DNA from: Bordetella parapertussis
GTDB lineage: Bacteria; Pseudomonadota; Gammaproteobacteria; Burkholderiales; SG8-41
Direction of reading: 5' to 3'
Assembly (NCBI GenBank): GCA_945861275.1
Contig: CAMATZ010000059.1
Coordinates: 1-32,171, forward strand
Length of the DNA stretch: 32,171 nucleotides
Shown: in pieces, positions 23,386 through 31,049 of the stretch
Numbering within the stretch: position 1 is the stretch's first letter
Layout: every line of letters begins with the position of its first letter
Notes under the pieces: generated by a model
Databases searched by the model: none
What the model saw: only the letters and a program-made list of their open reading frames with translations
What the model was told of the DNA's origin: nothing
Made by a program: the position numbers and the translations under genes

Positions 23386-24519
23386 CTATTTCCCGGCGCC
23401 ACGTGCGGCTTTGACTTCGGCGGGGGTCGCCATGTCGCCGGTCTTGTTGGCCCAGGTGTTGCGGGTGTAGGTAATCACGCTCGCCAAATCGGCATCGGAC
23501 AGATGTTTGAAGGGCGCCATAGCCGTGCCGGCCTTGCCGTTCATGACGCGGTCGATCTGATCGGCTTTGGGCCCGTTAACGATTTTCGAGCCGGTTAGCG
23601 CCGGGAATGCCGGTGGCGTGCCCGCCCCCGAGGCCTGATGGCAGGCAACACAATTGGAGGCATACACTTTTTCGCCGCGCGCTTTCAATTCATCCAGTGT
23701 CCACGGCTTATCGGGCGCGTCCGCGACCGCCGCTTTTTTCATACCGGCTTTCTGGCTTTCCACCCATTTGCTGTAGTCGGCAACCGATTTCACTTCAACC
23801 ACGATCGGCATGAAGCCGTGATCCTTGCCGCACAGTTCCGCGCATTGGCCGCGGAAAATTCCCGGCGCTTCCGCCTTGAACCAGGTATCGCGGATAAAAC
23901 CCGGCACCGCATCCTGCTTCACTGCCAGCGCCGGCACCCACCACGCGTGTATCACGTCGGCGGCGGTGACCAGCACGCGCACTTTCTTGCCCGCGGGTAC
24001 CACCACATGGGTGTCGGTTTCGAGCAGGTAGTGTTCGCCTTTTTTCTCGGTGCCTTCGATTTGCGCGCGCGGCGTGGAGAGGCTGCTGAAGAAGCTGATG
24101 CCTTCGCCTTCACCCTTGATGTAGTCGTAGCCCCATTTCCACTGGTAGCCGGTGGCCTTGATGGTCAAATCCGGATCGGATGTGTCGCGCAGCATGATCA
24201 GTGACTTGGTCGCCGGGAACATCATCGCCAGCAGAATGAAACAGGGCACGATGGTCCACGCAACTTCGACCCCGAAATGCTCATGGAAATGGGCGGCCGG
24301 GTGCCCCACCGACTTGCGATGCTTGAACACCGCATAAAACATGAAACCGAACACCACGATGAAAATCACCACGCAGATCCACGTGATAATCGAATGCAAA
24401 TCGTATATGGTATGACCCAGCGCGGTATTCGGCGTCTGAAGGTTGAGTTTGTAATCTGCGAACGCGATGGCAGGGGCCATCAGCAATGCCGCGAAAATTT
24501 TGGCCAGCTTGTTACGCAT
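23386..24519 (-). CDS. coxB: Cytochrome c oxidase subunit II with fused cytochrome c domain
   Basis: The 377-residue precursor has a signal peptide (about 1-21), two membrane helices (about 42-64 and 86-104), a CuA cupredoxin domain and an added C-terminal cytochrome c domain. CuA ligands are complete: His191, Cys226, Glu228, Cys230, His234 and Met237 (GQCAELCGKDHGFM). Haem c is bound by Cys290-Val-Ala-Cys293-His294, with Met334 (TAMAPF) as likely axial ligand. This is a caa3-like arrangement in which electrons can enter through the tethered cytochrome. The gene has a GGGGGAAG ribosome site and follows the DUF2244 gene by 47 bp. Confidence 0.96.
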   Translation of the reverse strand: MRNKLAKIFAALLMAPAIAFADYKLNLQTPNTALGHTIYDLHSIITWICVVIFIVVFGFMFYAVFKHRKSVGHPAAHFHEHFGVEVAWTIVPCFILLAMMFPATKSLIMLRDTSDPDLTIKATGYQWKWGYDYIKGEGEGISFFSSLSTPRAQIEGTEKKGEHYLLETDTHVVVPAGKKVRVLVTAADVIHAWWVPALAVKQDAVPGFIRDTWFKAEAPGIFRGQCAELCGKDHGFMPIVVEVKSVADYSKWVESQKAGMKKAAVADAPDKPWTLDELKARGEKVYASNCVACHQASGAGTPPAFPALTGSKIVNGPKADQIDRVMNGKAGTAMAPFKHLSDADLASVITYTRNTWANKTGDMATPAEVKAARGAGK

Positions 24520-24566
24520 TCTTCCCCCGGATAGTTACAACCTGTCTTACCGCTCGGCTTCCGCCA

Positions 24567-25061
24567 TCAGCGCGCATTGAGTCTGGACTTCAGCTCCTGC
24601 GCCAATCTTTGCCTGCCGCCGCTGTCGAGATAGCGGCCTACTTCCACTTCGTTGCCTTTCGAGCGCAGCGCCAGTCGCAACTCCCGCTCACGCCGCTGCA
24701 CCACCAGGCGCGCCCACACGCGGTTAAATTCGTAATGCCGCATGTGTGCTTCTTCGCGCACGGCCAGCGTCACCGCGTCACCGCGGATCACCAACTGCTC
24801 CGAATCGTCCGCGTGGCGCACCACCCAGTTGAACGCCAGATACAGCGCCATGGCTTCCAGCCCGGCGAACGGCAAAATCAACCACGCGCCGTGCGCCGCG
24901 AACACCACTGCCACCATCAGTGAAAATGCTGCCAGAGACCCAAAGACGGTGCCGACATCACGCGTGCTCACCGCGTTGATGCGGCGCGTACACAGTGCGA
25001 ACACCTCAGACTCCCCAGCCCCCGGGTTACCAGCGCCCTCAATATGATCGTTGTTGGACAA
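24567..25061 (-). CDS. DUF2244 family membrane protein
   Basis: The protein of up to 164 residues has two hydrophobic helices (about 41-80, GTVFGSLAAFSLMVAVVFAA and AWLILPFAGLEAMALYLAF) and a soluble C-terminal domain with RVWARLVVQRRERELRLALRS, matching DUF2244 in size and layout. Its function is unknown; it often precedes coxB. The TTG at 25061 lacks a ribosome site; a GTG at 25004, preceded by GGGGAG at good spacing, is a strong alternative start and removes a low-complexity N-terminus. It is the first gene of the oxidase operon, below a candidate promoter at 25091-25119. Confidence 0.82.
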   Translation of the reverse strand: MSNNDHIEGAGNPGAGESEVFALCTRRINAVSTRDVGTVFGSLAAFSLMVAVVFAAHGAWLILPFAGLEAMALYLAFNWVVRHADDSEQLVIRGDAVTLAVREEAHMRHYEFNRVWARLVVQRRERELRLALRSKGNEVEVGRYLDSGGRQRLAQELKSRLNAR

Positions 25062-25090
25062 AGGCGCAGGCCCCTCTGAAAACAGTGAGA

Positions 25091-25119
25091 ATTTAACACA
25101 GCGGGGGGTTTCGAAGCAA
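25091..25119 (-). promoter_or_regulatory. Candidate promoter of the cytochrome oxidase operon
   Basis: Read on the minus strand: TTGCTT (25119-25114), 17 bp, TTAAAT (25096-25091). The predicted start near 25084 lies just before the DUF2244 gene. The rest of the 126-bp gap shows nothing else recognised. Confidence 0.4.
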
Positions 25120-25187
25120 CCTTGTAACCCTTTGAATCCGCGAGATTACTCGGTACACGAGCGCATTGACACGCGGCATTTTTCAAG

Positions 25188-25901
25188 CTACAGCAGCGCG
25201 CCGAGGTGCTTCAGGTTAACTTGCAGCGCGATTGCGGCAGCATCGGGAACATCGCAAAACGCAACGCGCGCGATCAGCGGCGCGTCGAGCCGGGCCTGCA
25301 ATGCGGCGATATTGGCATCCGTGTGCGCCATCGCGGGATCAATTTGATTGGCGACCCAGCCTGCGAGTGTAAGTCCGCGCGCGCGTATCGCTTCATAGGT
25401 GAGCAGGGCATGATTCAGACAACCGAGCCGCAACCCCACTACCAGCAACACCGGCAACGCGAGCTGCCGCGCCAGATCGGCGCTATTCTCAACATCGTTA
25501 AGCGGCACGCAAAAACCGCCCGCCCCCTCGACCACCACCACGTCAGCGAGCGCCGACAAGCGTTGATAGTTGTCGAGTAGGCACTTGTTTTCAATTACTT
25601 TGTTTTGCAGGCCGGCAGCGATATGCGGCGCTATCGCCGGCGCAAAACAGTAGGGATTGATGGCGTCGCGCGGCGCTTCCACATTACTCGCGGAGATTAA
25701 TTGTTCCACGTCGCCGTTGATCCAAACGCCGTTGATCTGCTGTGCGCCGGCAGCTACCGGCTTCATGCCGATCACTCGCAATCCGCGTGCCGCAAAGGCG
25801 CGCAACAGCGCACACGCCAGCAGCGTCTTACCCACGCCGGTGTCGGTGCCGGTGATGAAAAAGCCGTCAGGCATGAGGCGTGAGGCGTGAGGCGTCAACA
25901 T
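25188..25901 (-). CDS. bioD: Dethiobiotin synthetase BioD
   Basis: The enzyme forms the ureido ring of dethiobiotin from diaminopelargonate, CO2 and ATP. The P-loop is GTDTGVGKT, with FFITGTDTGVGKTLLACALL at the N-terminus, GMKPVAAGAQ, YCFAPAIAPHIAA and VVVEGAGGFCVPL as further family motifs. Two starts are plausible: the ATG at 25901 overlaps the bioC stop (ATGA), giving nine extra residues encoded by a heptamer array, whereas the ATG at 25874 starts directly at the conserved region. Neither has a clear ribosome site. It is the last gene of bioBFHCD. The codon region near 25579-25591 carries a two-mismatch relative of the AT-rich motif. Confidence 0.94.
   Translation of the reverse strand: MLTPHASRLMPDGFFITGTDTGVGKTLLACALLRAFAARGLRVIGMKPVAAGAQQINGVWINGDVEQLISASNVEAPRDAINPYCFAPAIAPHIAAGLQNKVIENKCLLDNYQRLSALADVVVVEGAGGFCVPLNDVENSADLARQLALPVLLVVGLRLGCLNHALLTYEAIRARGLTLAGWVANQIDPAMAHTDANIAALQARLDAPLIARVAFCDVPDAAAIALQVNLKHLGALL
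25871..25898. repeat. Heptamer array (GCGTGAG) at the bioC-bioD junction
   Basis: Four seven-base steps on the plus strand: GCATGAG, GCGTGAG, GCGTGAG and GCGTCAA. The array lies between the bioC stop and the conserved start of BioD, the same kind of place as the array after ctaA. Confidence 0.65.
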
Positions 25902-26791
25902 CAGTTCGCGCGCGATGGCTTGATATCGATCACGCGCTGGCCGCTGGCCGTGATACGCGGCAGAGGTTTCCAGGCGTGGCCGTAGACCACTTCGAATGTC
26001 GCCGGCAATTTGCCGTCGCGCCGCAGCCGTTCGTACGCCGCCGTTACCGCCGCCCATCGTGATTTACCGCTTAATCCCGCCGGGCGCTCCCGCGTGACGT
26101 TATGCGCGCCGATCGCTTTCAGATCGTGCATCAGTGCGCGCACATCGCTGTAGGTCAGCGTGAACGGCTCCATGTCCATCACCGGGTCGGCAAAGCCGCG
26201 CTTGACCAGAATATCGCCGATGTCGTGCAGATCGATGAAGCGGCTGACGTGGGTATGCTGGTCGACGCCCGCCGCACTGGCAAAAGCCGCGCGCAATTCT
26301 TTCAGCGTATCGGGTCCAAACGTGCTGAACATCAGTAACCCGCCGGGGGCGAGCACCCGATGAAACTCGGCGAATGCCTGGTCGGGATCGTTCACCCATT
26401 GCAGCGCGAGATTGGACCACACCAGGTCCACACTCGCGCCCACCAGTGGCAGTTGTTCAATGTCGCCGCACAGCGCGCTTGCGGGTGCCTTGAGCCATGA
26501 TTTCCACCACGGCGCGCGTGCCCGGTCGCGCGCGAGTTGCAGCATGCTCAGCGCCAGATCGAGCGCAATCACGCGTGCGTTGGGGTAGCGCTGGCGCAAC
26601 GCGGGCAACGCATTGCCGGTGCCGCTGCCGGCATCAAGCAGGGTGGCGGGCAGATGTTTAATCAGATCCAGCCGCTCGTCCATGCGCCTGCACACCTCGT
26701 GTTGCAATACGGCGGCGGCATCGTAGCTGCGCGCCGCGCGCGCGAACGAATGGCGCAGCGCGCGTTTATCAAACTGCGGCGATGGTTTCAT
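25901..26791 (-). CDS. bioC: Malonyl-ACP O-methyltransferase BioC
   Basis: The 296-residue SAM-dependent methyltransferase methylates the free carboxyl of malonyl-ACP so that fatty-acid enzymes can extend it to pimeloyl-ACP methyl ester. Motifs are FDKRALRHSFARAARSYD (7-24, typical BioC N-terminus), LLDAGSGTGNA (51-61, SAM site), VIALDLALSMLQLAR, DLVWSNLALQWVNDP and LLMFSTFGPDTLKELR. The start at 26791 gives this N-terminus and overlaps the bioH end by 23 bp; the longer open frame upstream is not conserved. Its partner esterase gene bioH is directly upstream. Confidence 0.94.
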   Translation of the reverse strand: MKPSPQFDKRALRHSFARAARSYDAAAVLQHEVCRRMDERLDLIKHLPATLLDAGSGTGNALPALRQRYPNARVIALDLALSMLQLARDRARAPWWKSWLKAPASALCGDIEQLPLVGASVDLVWSNLALQWVNDPDQAFAEFHRVLAPGGLLMFSTFGPDTLKELRAAFASAAGVDQHTHVSRFIDLHDIGDILVKRGFADPVMDMEPFTLTYSDVRALMHDLKAIGAHNVTRERPAGLSGKSRWAAVTAAYERLRRDGKLPATFEVVYGHAWKPLPRITASGQRVIDIKPSRAN

Positions 26792-27530
26792 CGAGAAATT
26801 CGTGCAGTAGCGCGGCCACCGTATTGGGATCGGACAAAAACGGCGCATGTGCAGCGCCGCTGATTTTGTGAAACCGCGCGTTGGGCAGTGTCTCACCCAA
26901 TACCTCGCCCGCCCGCCAGGGCGTTACCGCGTCGTGCTCACCGTGTATCAGCACTGTGGGTTGTTGAATAGACGGCAACAGCACACGCAAGTCAGCAGTA
27001 CGCAGAATCTCCAGCCCGCTTTCGAGCACGGCCTGCGCCGGCAGCGGGTTTGTAAACAGCGCCGTGCGCAACTTGTGCGCCACCCGCACCGCCTGTTTGT
27101 CGCCGAGGGATTGCAACGCTACAAAGCGGCGCAACACGCTCGGACAATCGCGCCCAATCGCCGAAGTGAACTGGCGCATCACCACCGGCGTCACCGCGTG
27201 CGGCCAGCCGCTGCGTTGGGTGAAACTCGGGGTAGCGGCCAGCAACGCCAGGCGCTTCACCTGCTTCGGCGCGCGCTGCGCCCAGGTCAGCGCCACTTGT
27301 GCGCCCAGCGACCAGCCCACCACACTGCACTGCTGCGGCGCGCTGGCCGCGAGCGTATCCGCGATGTGCTCCAGCGTATAGGGTGCGCAGGGCGCGGCGT
27401 TGCCGTAGCCGGGCAACGGCATTACCTGAACGCGAAAGCGTTTCTCCAGCGCACGCGCCAACCCGCGAAACACCTGTGCGTGGCTGGCCCAGCCGTGCAG
27501 CAATACCAGGGGAGGTCCGCCGGCCGGCAT
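26769..27530 (-). CDS. bioH: Pimeloyl-ACP methyl ester carboxylesterase BioH
   Basis: The 253-residue alpha/beta hydrolase removes the methyl group added by BioC, ending the chain extension. The nucleophile is Ser74 in VVGWSLGAQVA; the acid is the Asp in LIHGEHDAVTPW and the base the His in ISGAAHAPFLSDP. The oxyanion region LVLLHGWASHAQVF is near the N-terminus. It is full length for BioH. The gene starts 2 bp after the bioF stop and overlaps bioC, which makes the methylation and demethylation steps co-translated neighbours. Confidence 0.94.
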   Translation of the reverse strand: MPAGGPPLVLLHGWASHAQVFRGLARALEKRFRVQVMPLPGYGNAAPCAPYTLEHIADTLAASAPQQCSVVGWSLGAQVALTWAQRAPKQVKRLALLAATPSFTQRSGWPHAVTPVVMRQFTSAIGRDCPSVLRRFVALQSLGDKQAVRVAHKLRTALFTNPLPAQAVLESGLEILRTADLRVLLPSIQQPTVLIHGEHDAVTPWRAGEVLGETLPNARFHKISGAAHAPFLSDPNTVAALLHEFLDETIAAV

Positions 27531-27532
27531 TG

Positions 27533-28708
27533 TTAATGAACCGCCTGGCTTACGTCACACAGTGCATGGCACAGTACCCGCACGTCGTCAGCCGCGTGCG
27601 CCGCCGACAACGATATCCGCAGTCGCGCCGTCCCTGGCGGCACTGTCGGCGGACGAATGGCGGGAACCAGCACCCCGCGCGCGGCGAGTTTTTCCGCGAC
27701 TGCGGTCGCCGCATGGTTGTCGCCGATCACCAGCGGCTGTATCGCCGTGAGCGAAGGCAGCAGCCGCCAGCCCTCGGGTTGGCCATGCGCAAGCATTTGT
27801 TTTAATAGAATAATATTTTCTGACAAGCGTTTGCGCAGCGGCGCGCCAGCGGCGATCAAAGTTATACTTTTCGACACCGCACACGCCAGCAATGGCGGCA
27901 TCGCCGTGGTATAGATATAACTGCGCGCGCGCTGCATCAGCGTTTCGATCAGCGGGTCGTGCCCCGCGACAAACGCGCCGAAAACGCCCGCCGCCTTGCC
28001 CAGTGTGGCCATGTAAATAATGCGCGAGGTGTAACGAATAGCAAAATGCTCCAGCACGCCGCGCCCGCCCGTGCCCAGCACGCCAAAGCCATGCGCATCG
28101 TCGAGCAGCAGCCACGCGTCATAACGCTCGGCGAGCGAGAGGAGCTCCGGCACCGGCGCAATATCGCCATCCATGCTGAACACCGCATCCACAACAATCA
28201 ATTTGCGGCGCGCCTTGGTCGCGGCCAGCAGGCGCTCCAGTTGTGCCAGGTCATTGTGGGCATAACGCTTGAACTGCGCGCGCGCCAGCAAACACGCGTC
28301 GTTGAGCGAAGCATGATTCAGCCGGTCGGCAAACACCGCGTCGTCACGCCCCAGCAGTGCGGTCACAATGCCCAAATTCGCCATATAACCCGTTGAAAAA
28401 AGCAGCGCGCGGGGCAAGCCGACGAACGCCGCCAGTTGCTGCTCCAATTCGTCATGCGCGCGTGTATGCCCCAGCACCAGATGCGACGCGCCGGCGCCCA
28501 CGCCATACTGCGTTGCGCCGGCCTGCGCGGCAGCGATCAACGCCGGATGACTGGCAAGCCCTAGATAGTCGTTGCTGCAAAACGCGAGGTATTTCTTGCC
28601 ATCGACGGTTACATGCGCGGTCTGCGCGCAATCGAGCGTGCGGCGGCGGCGGCGCAGACCTTTTTCGTCGAGTGCCGTCAGGTCCTCAAACAGGGCGGAG
28701 AAAGGCAT
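27533..28708 (-). CDS. bioF: 8-amino-7-oxononanoate synthase BioF
   Basis: The 391-residue PLP enzyme condenses pimeloyl-ACP with alanine. Landmarks are FCSNDYLGLASHP (43-55), GAGASHLVLGHTRAH, SMDGDIAPVPEL, LLDDAHGFGVLG (201-212) and YMATLGKAAGVFGAF, in which Lys238 binds PLP. Counting from the ATG at 28708 puts this lysine close to its position in the E. coli enzyme (Lys236), which favours that start. An earlier ATG at 28735 overlaps the bioB stop (ATGA); both ATGs are preceded by a GAAGGG box. Copy D of the AT-rich motif lies inside the gene (27791-27803). Confidence 0.95.
   Translation of the reverse strand: MPFSALFEDLTALDEKGLRRRRRTLDCAQTAHVTVDGKKYLAFCSNDYLGLASHPALIAAAQAGATQYGVGAGASHLVLGHTRAHDELEQQLAAFVGLPRALLFSTGYMANLGIVTALLGRDDAVFADRLNHASLNDACLLARAQFKRYAHNDLAQLERLLAATKARRKLIVVDAVFSMDGDIAPVPELLSLAERYDAWLLLDDAHGFGVLGTGGRGVLEHFAIRYTSRIIYMATLGKAAGVFGAFVAGHDPLIETLMQRARSYIYTTAMPPLLACAVSKSITLIAAGAPLRKRLSENIILLKQMLAHGQPEGWRLLPSLTAIQPLVIGDNHAATAVAEKLAARGVLVPAIRPPTVPPGTARLRISLSAAHAADDVRVLCHALCDVSQAVH
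27791..27803 (+). repeat. AT-rich recurrent motif, copy D (exact)
   Basis: AAGCATTTGTTTT inside bioF, opposite to the gene's direction, followed by about 20 bp of AT-rich sequence (to about 27822) in an otherwise GC-rich gene. Confidence 0.6.
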
Positions 28709-28731
28709 AGGGATGCGCCCTTCATCCGCAA

Positions 28732-29730
28732 TCATGCACCCTTCACTGGCATCGCACGCAGGCCCAGCTTTGCAAACAAAGCCTGATCGCGTTCGACTTC
28801 GGGGTTGCCGGTAGTCAGCAGTTTTTCGCCATAAAAAATTGAATTGGCGCCCGCCAGAAAACACAGCGCCTGTATGCCTTCGGGCATTTCCTGGCGCCCC
28901 GCCGACAGGCGTACCATCGCTTTGGGCATGGTGATGCGTGCGCACGCCACGGTGCGCACAAACTCCAGCAAATCGAGTTGCTCGATACCGTGCAGCGGCG
29001 TGCCTGCCACCTGCACCAGATGGTTGATCGGCACCGACTCAGGATACGGATCCATATTCGCCAACTGCACGATCAGCGCCGCGCGCGCACGCCGCGTTTC
29101 GCCCATGCCCACAATGCCCCCGCAACACACATGCATGCCGGCATCACGCACGCGCGACAGCGTATCCAGCCGATCCTGCTGCGTGCGCGTGGTAATAATC
29201 TCGCTGTAAAACTCCGGCGCGGTATCGATGTTGTGGTTGTAGTAATCAAGGCCCGCGGTTTTTAATTGCTCCGCCTGACCCGCCTTGAGCATGCCCAGCG
29301 TGGCGCAGGTTTCCATGCCCAGATCACGAACAGCGCGCACCATTTCGACCACTTTGTCGAGGTCACGCTGCTTGGGCCCGCGCCACGCCGCACCCATGCA
29401 AAACCGCGTCGCGCCATTTTCTTTGGCGCATTGCGCTGCCGCCACCACTTGTGCGAGTGACAGGATGTCTTCATTGTCCACGCCGGTGTGATAGCGCGCC
29501 GCCTGCGGACAATAACCGCAATCTTCGGGGCAGCCACCGGTCTTGATCGACAACAGGGTGGAGCGCTGCACCGCGTTGGCGTCAAAATGCGCGCGGTGAA
29601 CCGTCTGCGCGCGATAAATGAGATCATTCAGCGGCAGGTCCAGGAGTGCGGCGACCTGATCTACGCTCCAACCTGCGACCGGAACGTTCGCGACACTGGC
29701 TGCTGGTGCGGAGGAATTAGCGGTGTCCAT
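28732..29730 (-). CDS. bioB: Biotin synthase BioB (radical SAM)
   Basis: The 332-residue radical SAM enzyme inserts sulfur into dethiobiotin. The 4Fe-4S cluster cysteines are Cys67, Cys71 and Cys74 in [13 protein letters not shown]; the 2Fe-2S region includes [17 protein letters not shown] and [13 protein letters not shown], and late residues [19 protein letters not shown] match the family. It is the first gene of bioBFHCD, below a promoter at 29761-29789. The leader right before the ATG is AT-rich with no visible Shine-Dalgarno sequence, so initiation may rely on an unstructured leader. The stop overlaps an upstream ATG of bioF. Confidence 0.97.
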   Translation of the reverse strand: MDTANSSAPAASVANVPVAGWSVDQVAALLDLPLNDLIYRAQTVHRAHFDANAVQRSTLLSIKTGGCPEDCGYCPQAARYHTGVDNEDILSLAQVVAAAQCAKENGATRFCMGAAWRGPKQRDLDKVVEMVRAVRDLGMETCATLGMLKAGQAEQLKTAGLDYYNHNIDTAPEFYSEIITTRTQQDRLDTLSRVRDAGMHVCCGGIVGMGETRRARAALIVQLANMDPYPESVPINHLVQVAGTPLHGIEQLDLLEFVRTVACARITMPKAMVRLSAGRQEMPEGIQALCFLAGANSIFYGEKLLTTGNPEVERDQALFAKLGLRAMPVKGA

Positions 29731-29760
29731 GGCAAAAACTCAATATTTTTAATAACTTGC

Positions 29761-29789
29761 ATCATCCGTAATGAAGTCTCCCTTGTCAA
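29761..29789 (-). promoter_or_regulatory. Promoter of the bioBFHCD operon
   Basis: On the minus strand TTGACA (29789-29784), 17 bp, then GATGAT (29766-29761). The -35 is perfect and the -10 matches at four of six bases. The start site would be near 29754, giving a 24-nt leader. The promoter overlaps the first codons of comF on the other strand. Confidence 0.6.
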
Positions 29790-30526
29790 ATTTGCAGGCT
29801 GGTTTTTTGGTCAGGTGTACAAATTTTATACAACACCTGATTGCACCGTCGTGCCTGTTATGCAGCGGCCCCAGCGCCGGCGCTTTGCTGTGCGCGCCGT
29901 GCGACGCCGACCTGCCGCGGCTCGCGGGCGCACACGGGGGCTACTGCGACACCTGCGCATTGCCGGTTACCGCCGGCACACGCTGTGGCAGGTGCCTCAG
30001 CGATGCGCCCGCCTACGACCATGTGTGCGCGTCCTTTACCTACGCCTTTCCGGCCGACGCACTGGTGCAGGCACTCAAATATCGCAGCCTGCTGGCGGTG
30101 GCGCCGCTGTTCGGCAGCGCCCTTGCACAGTGCCTCGACGAACGCCCCGACGTAATCATTCCCATGCCTTTGGCGGATGCGCGTCTGCGTGAACGCGGCT
30201 TCAATCAGGCGCAGGAAATCGCGCGCCATGTTGCAAAAATCACCGGTATAACGCTCATGCCACGTGCCTGCCGCAAAGTGCGCGACACCGCGCCGCAGGC
30301 TGCGCTGCCGTGGAAAGAACGCGCGAAAAACATGCGCAAAGCCTTCGTCTGCGATGAAGATTTCGCAGGCCTTCACGTCGCCGTCGTCGATGACGTGATG
30401 ACCACGGGCGCCACCCTCAACGAACTCGCACGCAATTTGAAGCGCGCAGGCGCGTCGCGCGTCACCGGGATCATGGTTGCGCGCACGCTGCCGGATGCGT
30501 TCAGACTGCGTGAGCCCGATGTTTGA
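29771..30526 (+). CDS. ComF family phosphoribosyltransferase-like protein
   Basis: The 251-residue protein has an N-terminal double zinc-finger region (CLLC, CAPC, CDTC and CGRC between 28 and 75) and a C-terminal PRPP-binding fold. FTYAFPADALVQALKYR, PMPLADARLRERGFNQAQEIAR and VAVVDDVMTTGATLNE (203-218) are the family marks. ComF is needed for DNA uptake in naturally competent bacteria; in others its role is unclear. The gene diverges from bioB, and its first 15 codons overlap the bio promoter; an in-frame TTG at 29807 would avoid this but lacks other support. It overlaps trmL by 8 bp. Confidence 0.9.
   Translation: MKSPLSNLQAGFLVRCTNFIQHLIAPSCLLCSGPSAGALLCAPCDADLPRLAGAHGGYCDTCALPVTAGTRCGRCLSDAPAYDHVCASFTYAFPADALVQALKYRSLLAVAPLFGSALAQCLDERPDVIIPMPLADARLRERGFNQAQEIARHVAKITGITLMPRACRKVRDTAPQAALPWKERAKNMRKAFVCDEDFAGLHVAVVDDVMTTGATLNELARNLKRAGASRVTGIMVARTLPDAFRLREPDV
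29811..29840. promoter_or_regulatory. Inverted repeat upstream of the bio promoter, candidate operator
   Basis: TCAGGTGT (29811-29818) and ACACCTGA (29833-29840) are perfect reverse complements with a 14-bp AT-rich spacer. The site lies 22 bp upstream of the bio -35 box and within the early comF codons. It does not follow the BirA operator orientation (TTGTAAACC...GGTTTACAA), so the binding protein is unknown. Confidence 0.45.
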
Positions 30527-30983
30527 CATCGTTCTCTACCAGCCGGAGATTCCACCCAACACCGGCAACGCCATGCGCCTCGCCGTCAACACCGGCGCAC
30601 GCTTGCATTTGGTCAAACCGCTGGGGTTTTCCATTTCGCACAAACAACTCGCCAGAGCGGGCATGGATTACCGTGAATTTGCCGAGGTCATCCAGCACGA
30701 GGATTGGCGCGCGTGCCAGACGCATTTCGATGGGCGTCGGTTATTCGCGGTAACCACACGCGGCTTGCAGCGGCATGATGCGCCCGCGTATCGCGAAAAC
30801 GATGTGTTCGTATTCGGCCCCGAAAGCCGCGGTTTGCCGCAGCCGTTGATCGACGCGCTGCCGGCGGAACAACGCATACGCATACCCATGCGCACGGCGG
30901 CACGCAGTATCAATTTATCCAATGCCGTGGCGGTGGTTGTGTACGAGGCCTGGCGGCAGTTGGGGTTTGCCGCGGGGGCTTGA
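30519..30983 (+). CDS. trmL: tRNA (cytidine/uridine(34)-2'-O)-methyltransferase TrmL
   Basis: The 154-residue SPOUT-class enzyme methylates the wobble ribose of leucine tRNAs. It is the minimal-domain size of TrmL. Motifs are LYQPEIPPNTGNAMRLA near the N-terminus, VFVFGPESRGLP (motif 2) and IRIPM, then SINLSNAVAVVVYEAWRQ (motif 3 and the SAM knot). The start at 30519 overlaps comF by 8 bp and places MFDIVLYQPEIPPN at the N-terminus as in the family; the frame is open slightly upstream. In the 66-bp gap before the convergent next gene only a weak long-loop hairpin (31005-31036) was seen. Confidence 0.94.
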   Translation: MFDIVLYQPEIPPNTGNAMRLAVNTGARLHLVKPLGFSISHKQLARAGMDYREFAEVIQHEDWRACQTHFDGRRLFAVTTRGLQRHDAPAYRENDVFVFGPESRGLPQPLIDALPAEQRIRIPMRTAARSINLSNAVAVVVYEAWRQLGFAAGA

Positions 30984-31049
30984 ACCAGCGCTGGCGCACT
31001 CTCGAACGCCGCCGTTTCCAGCACCGCCACGGCGTTGCGCCCAAGCTGA

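Noticed and set aside
29811-29840. BirA operator for the bio operon
   Set aside because: One half resembles GGTTTACAA at eight of nine bases, but the partner half is in the wrong orientation and spacing.
31005-31036. Terminator between trmL and the hotdog gene
   Set aside because: The stem is 7 bp with an 18-nt loop and no U-tract.
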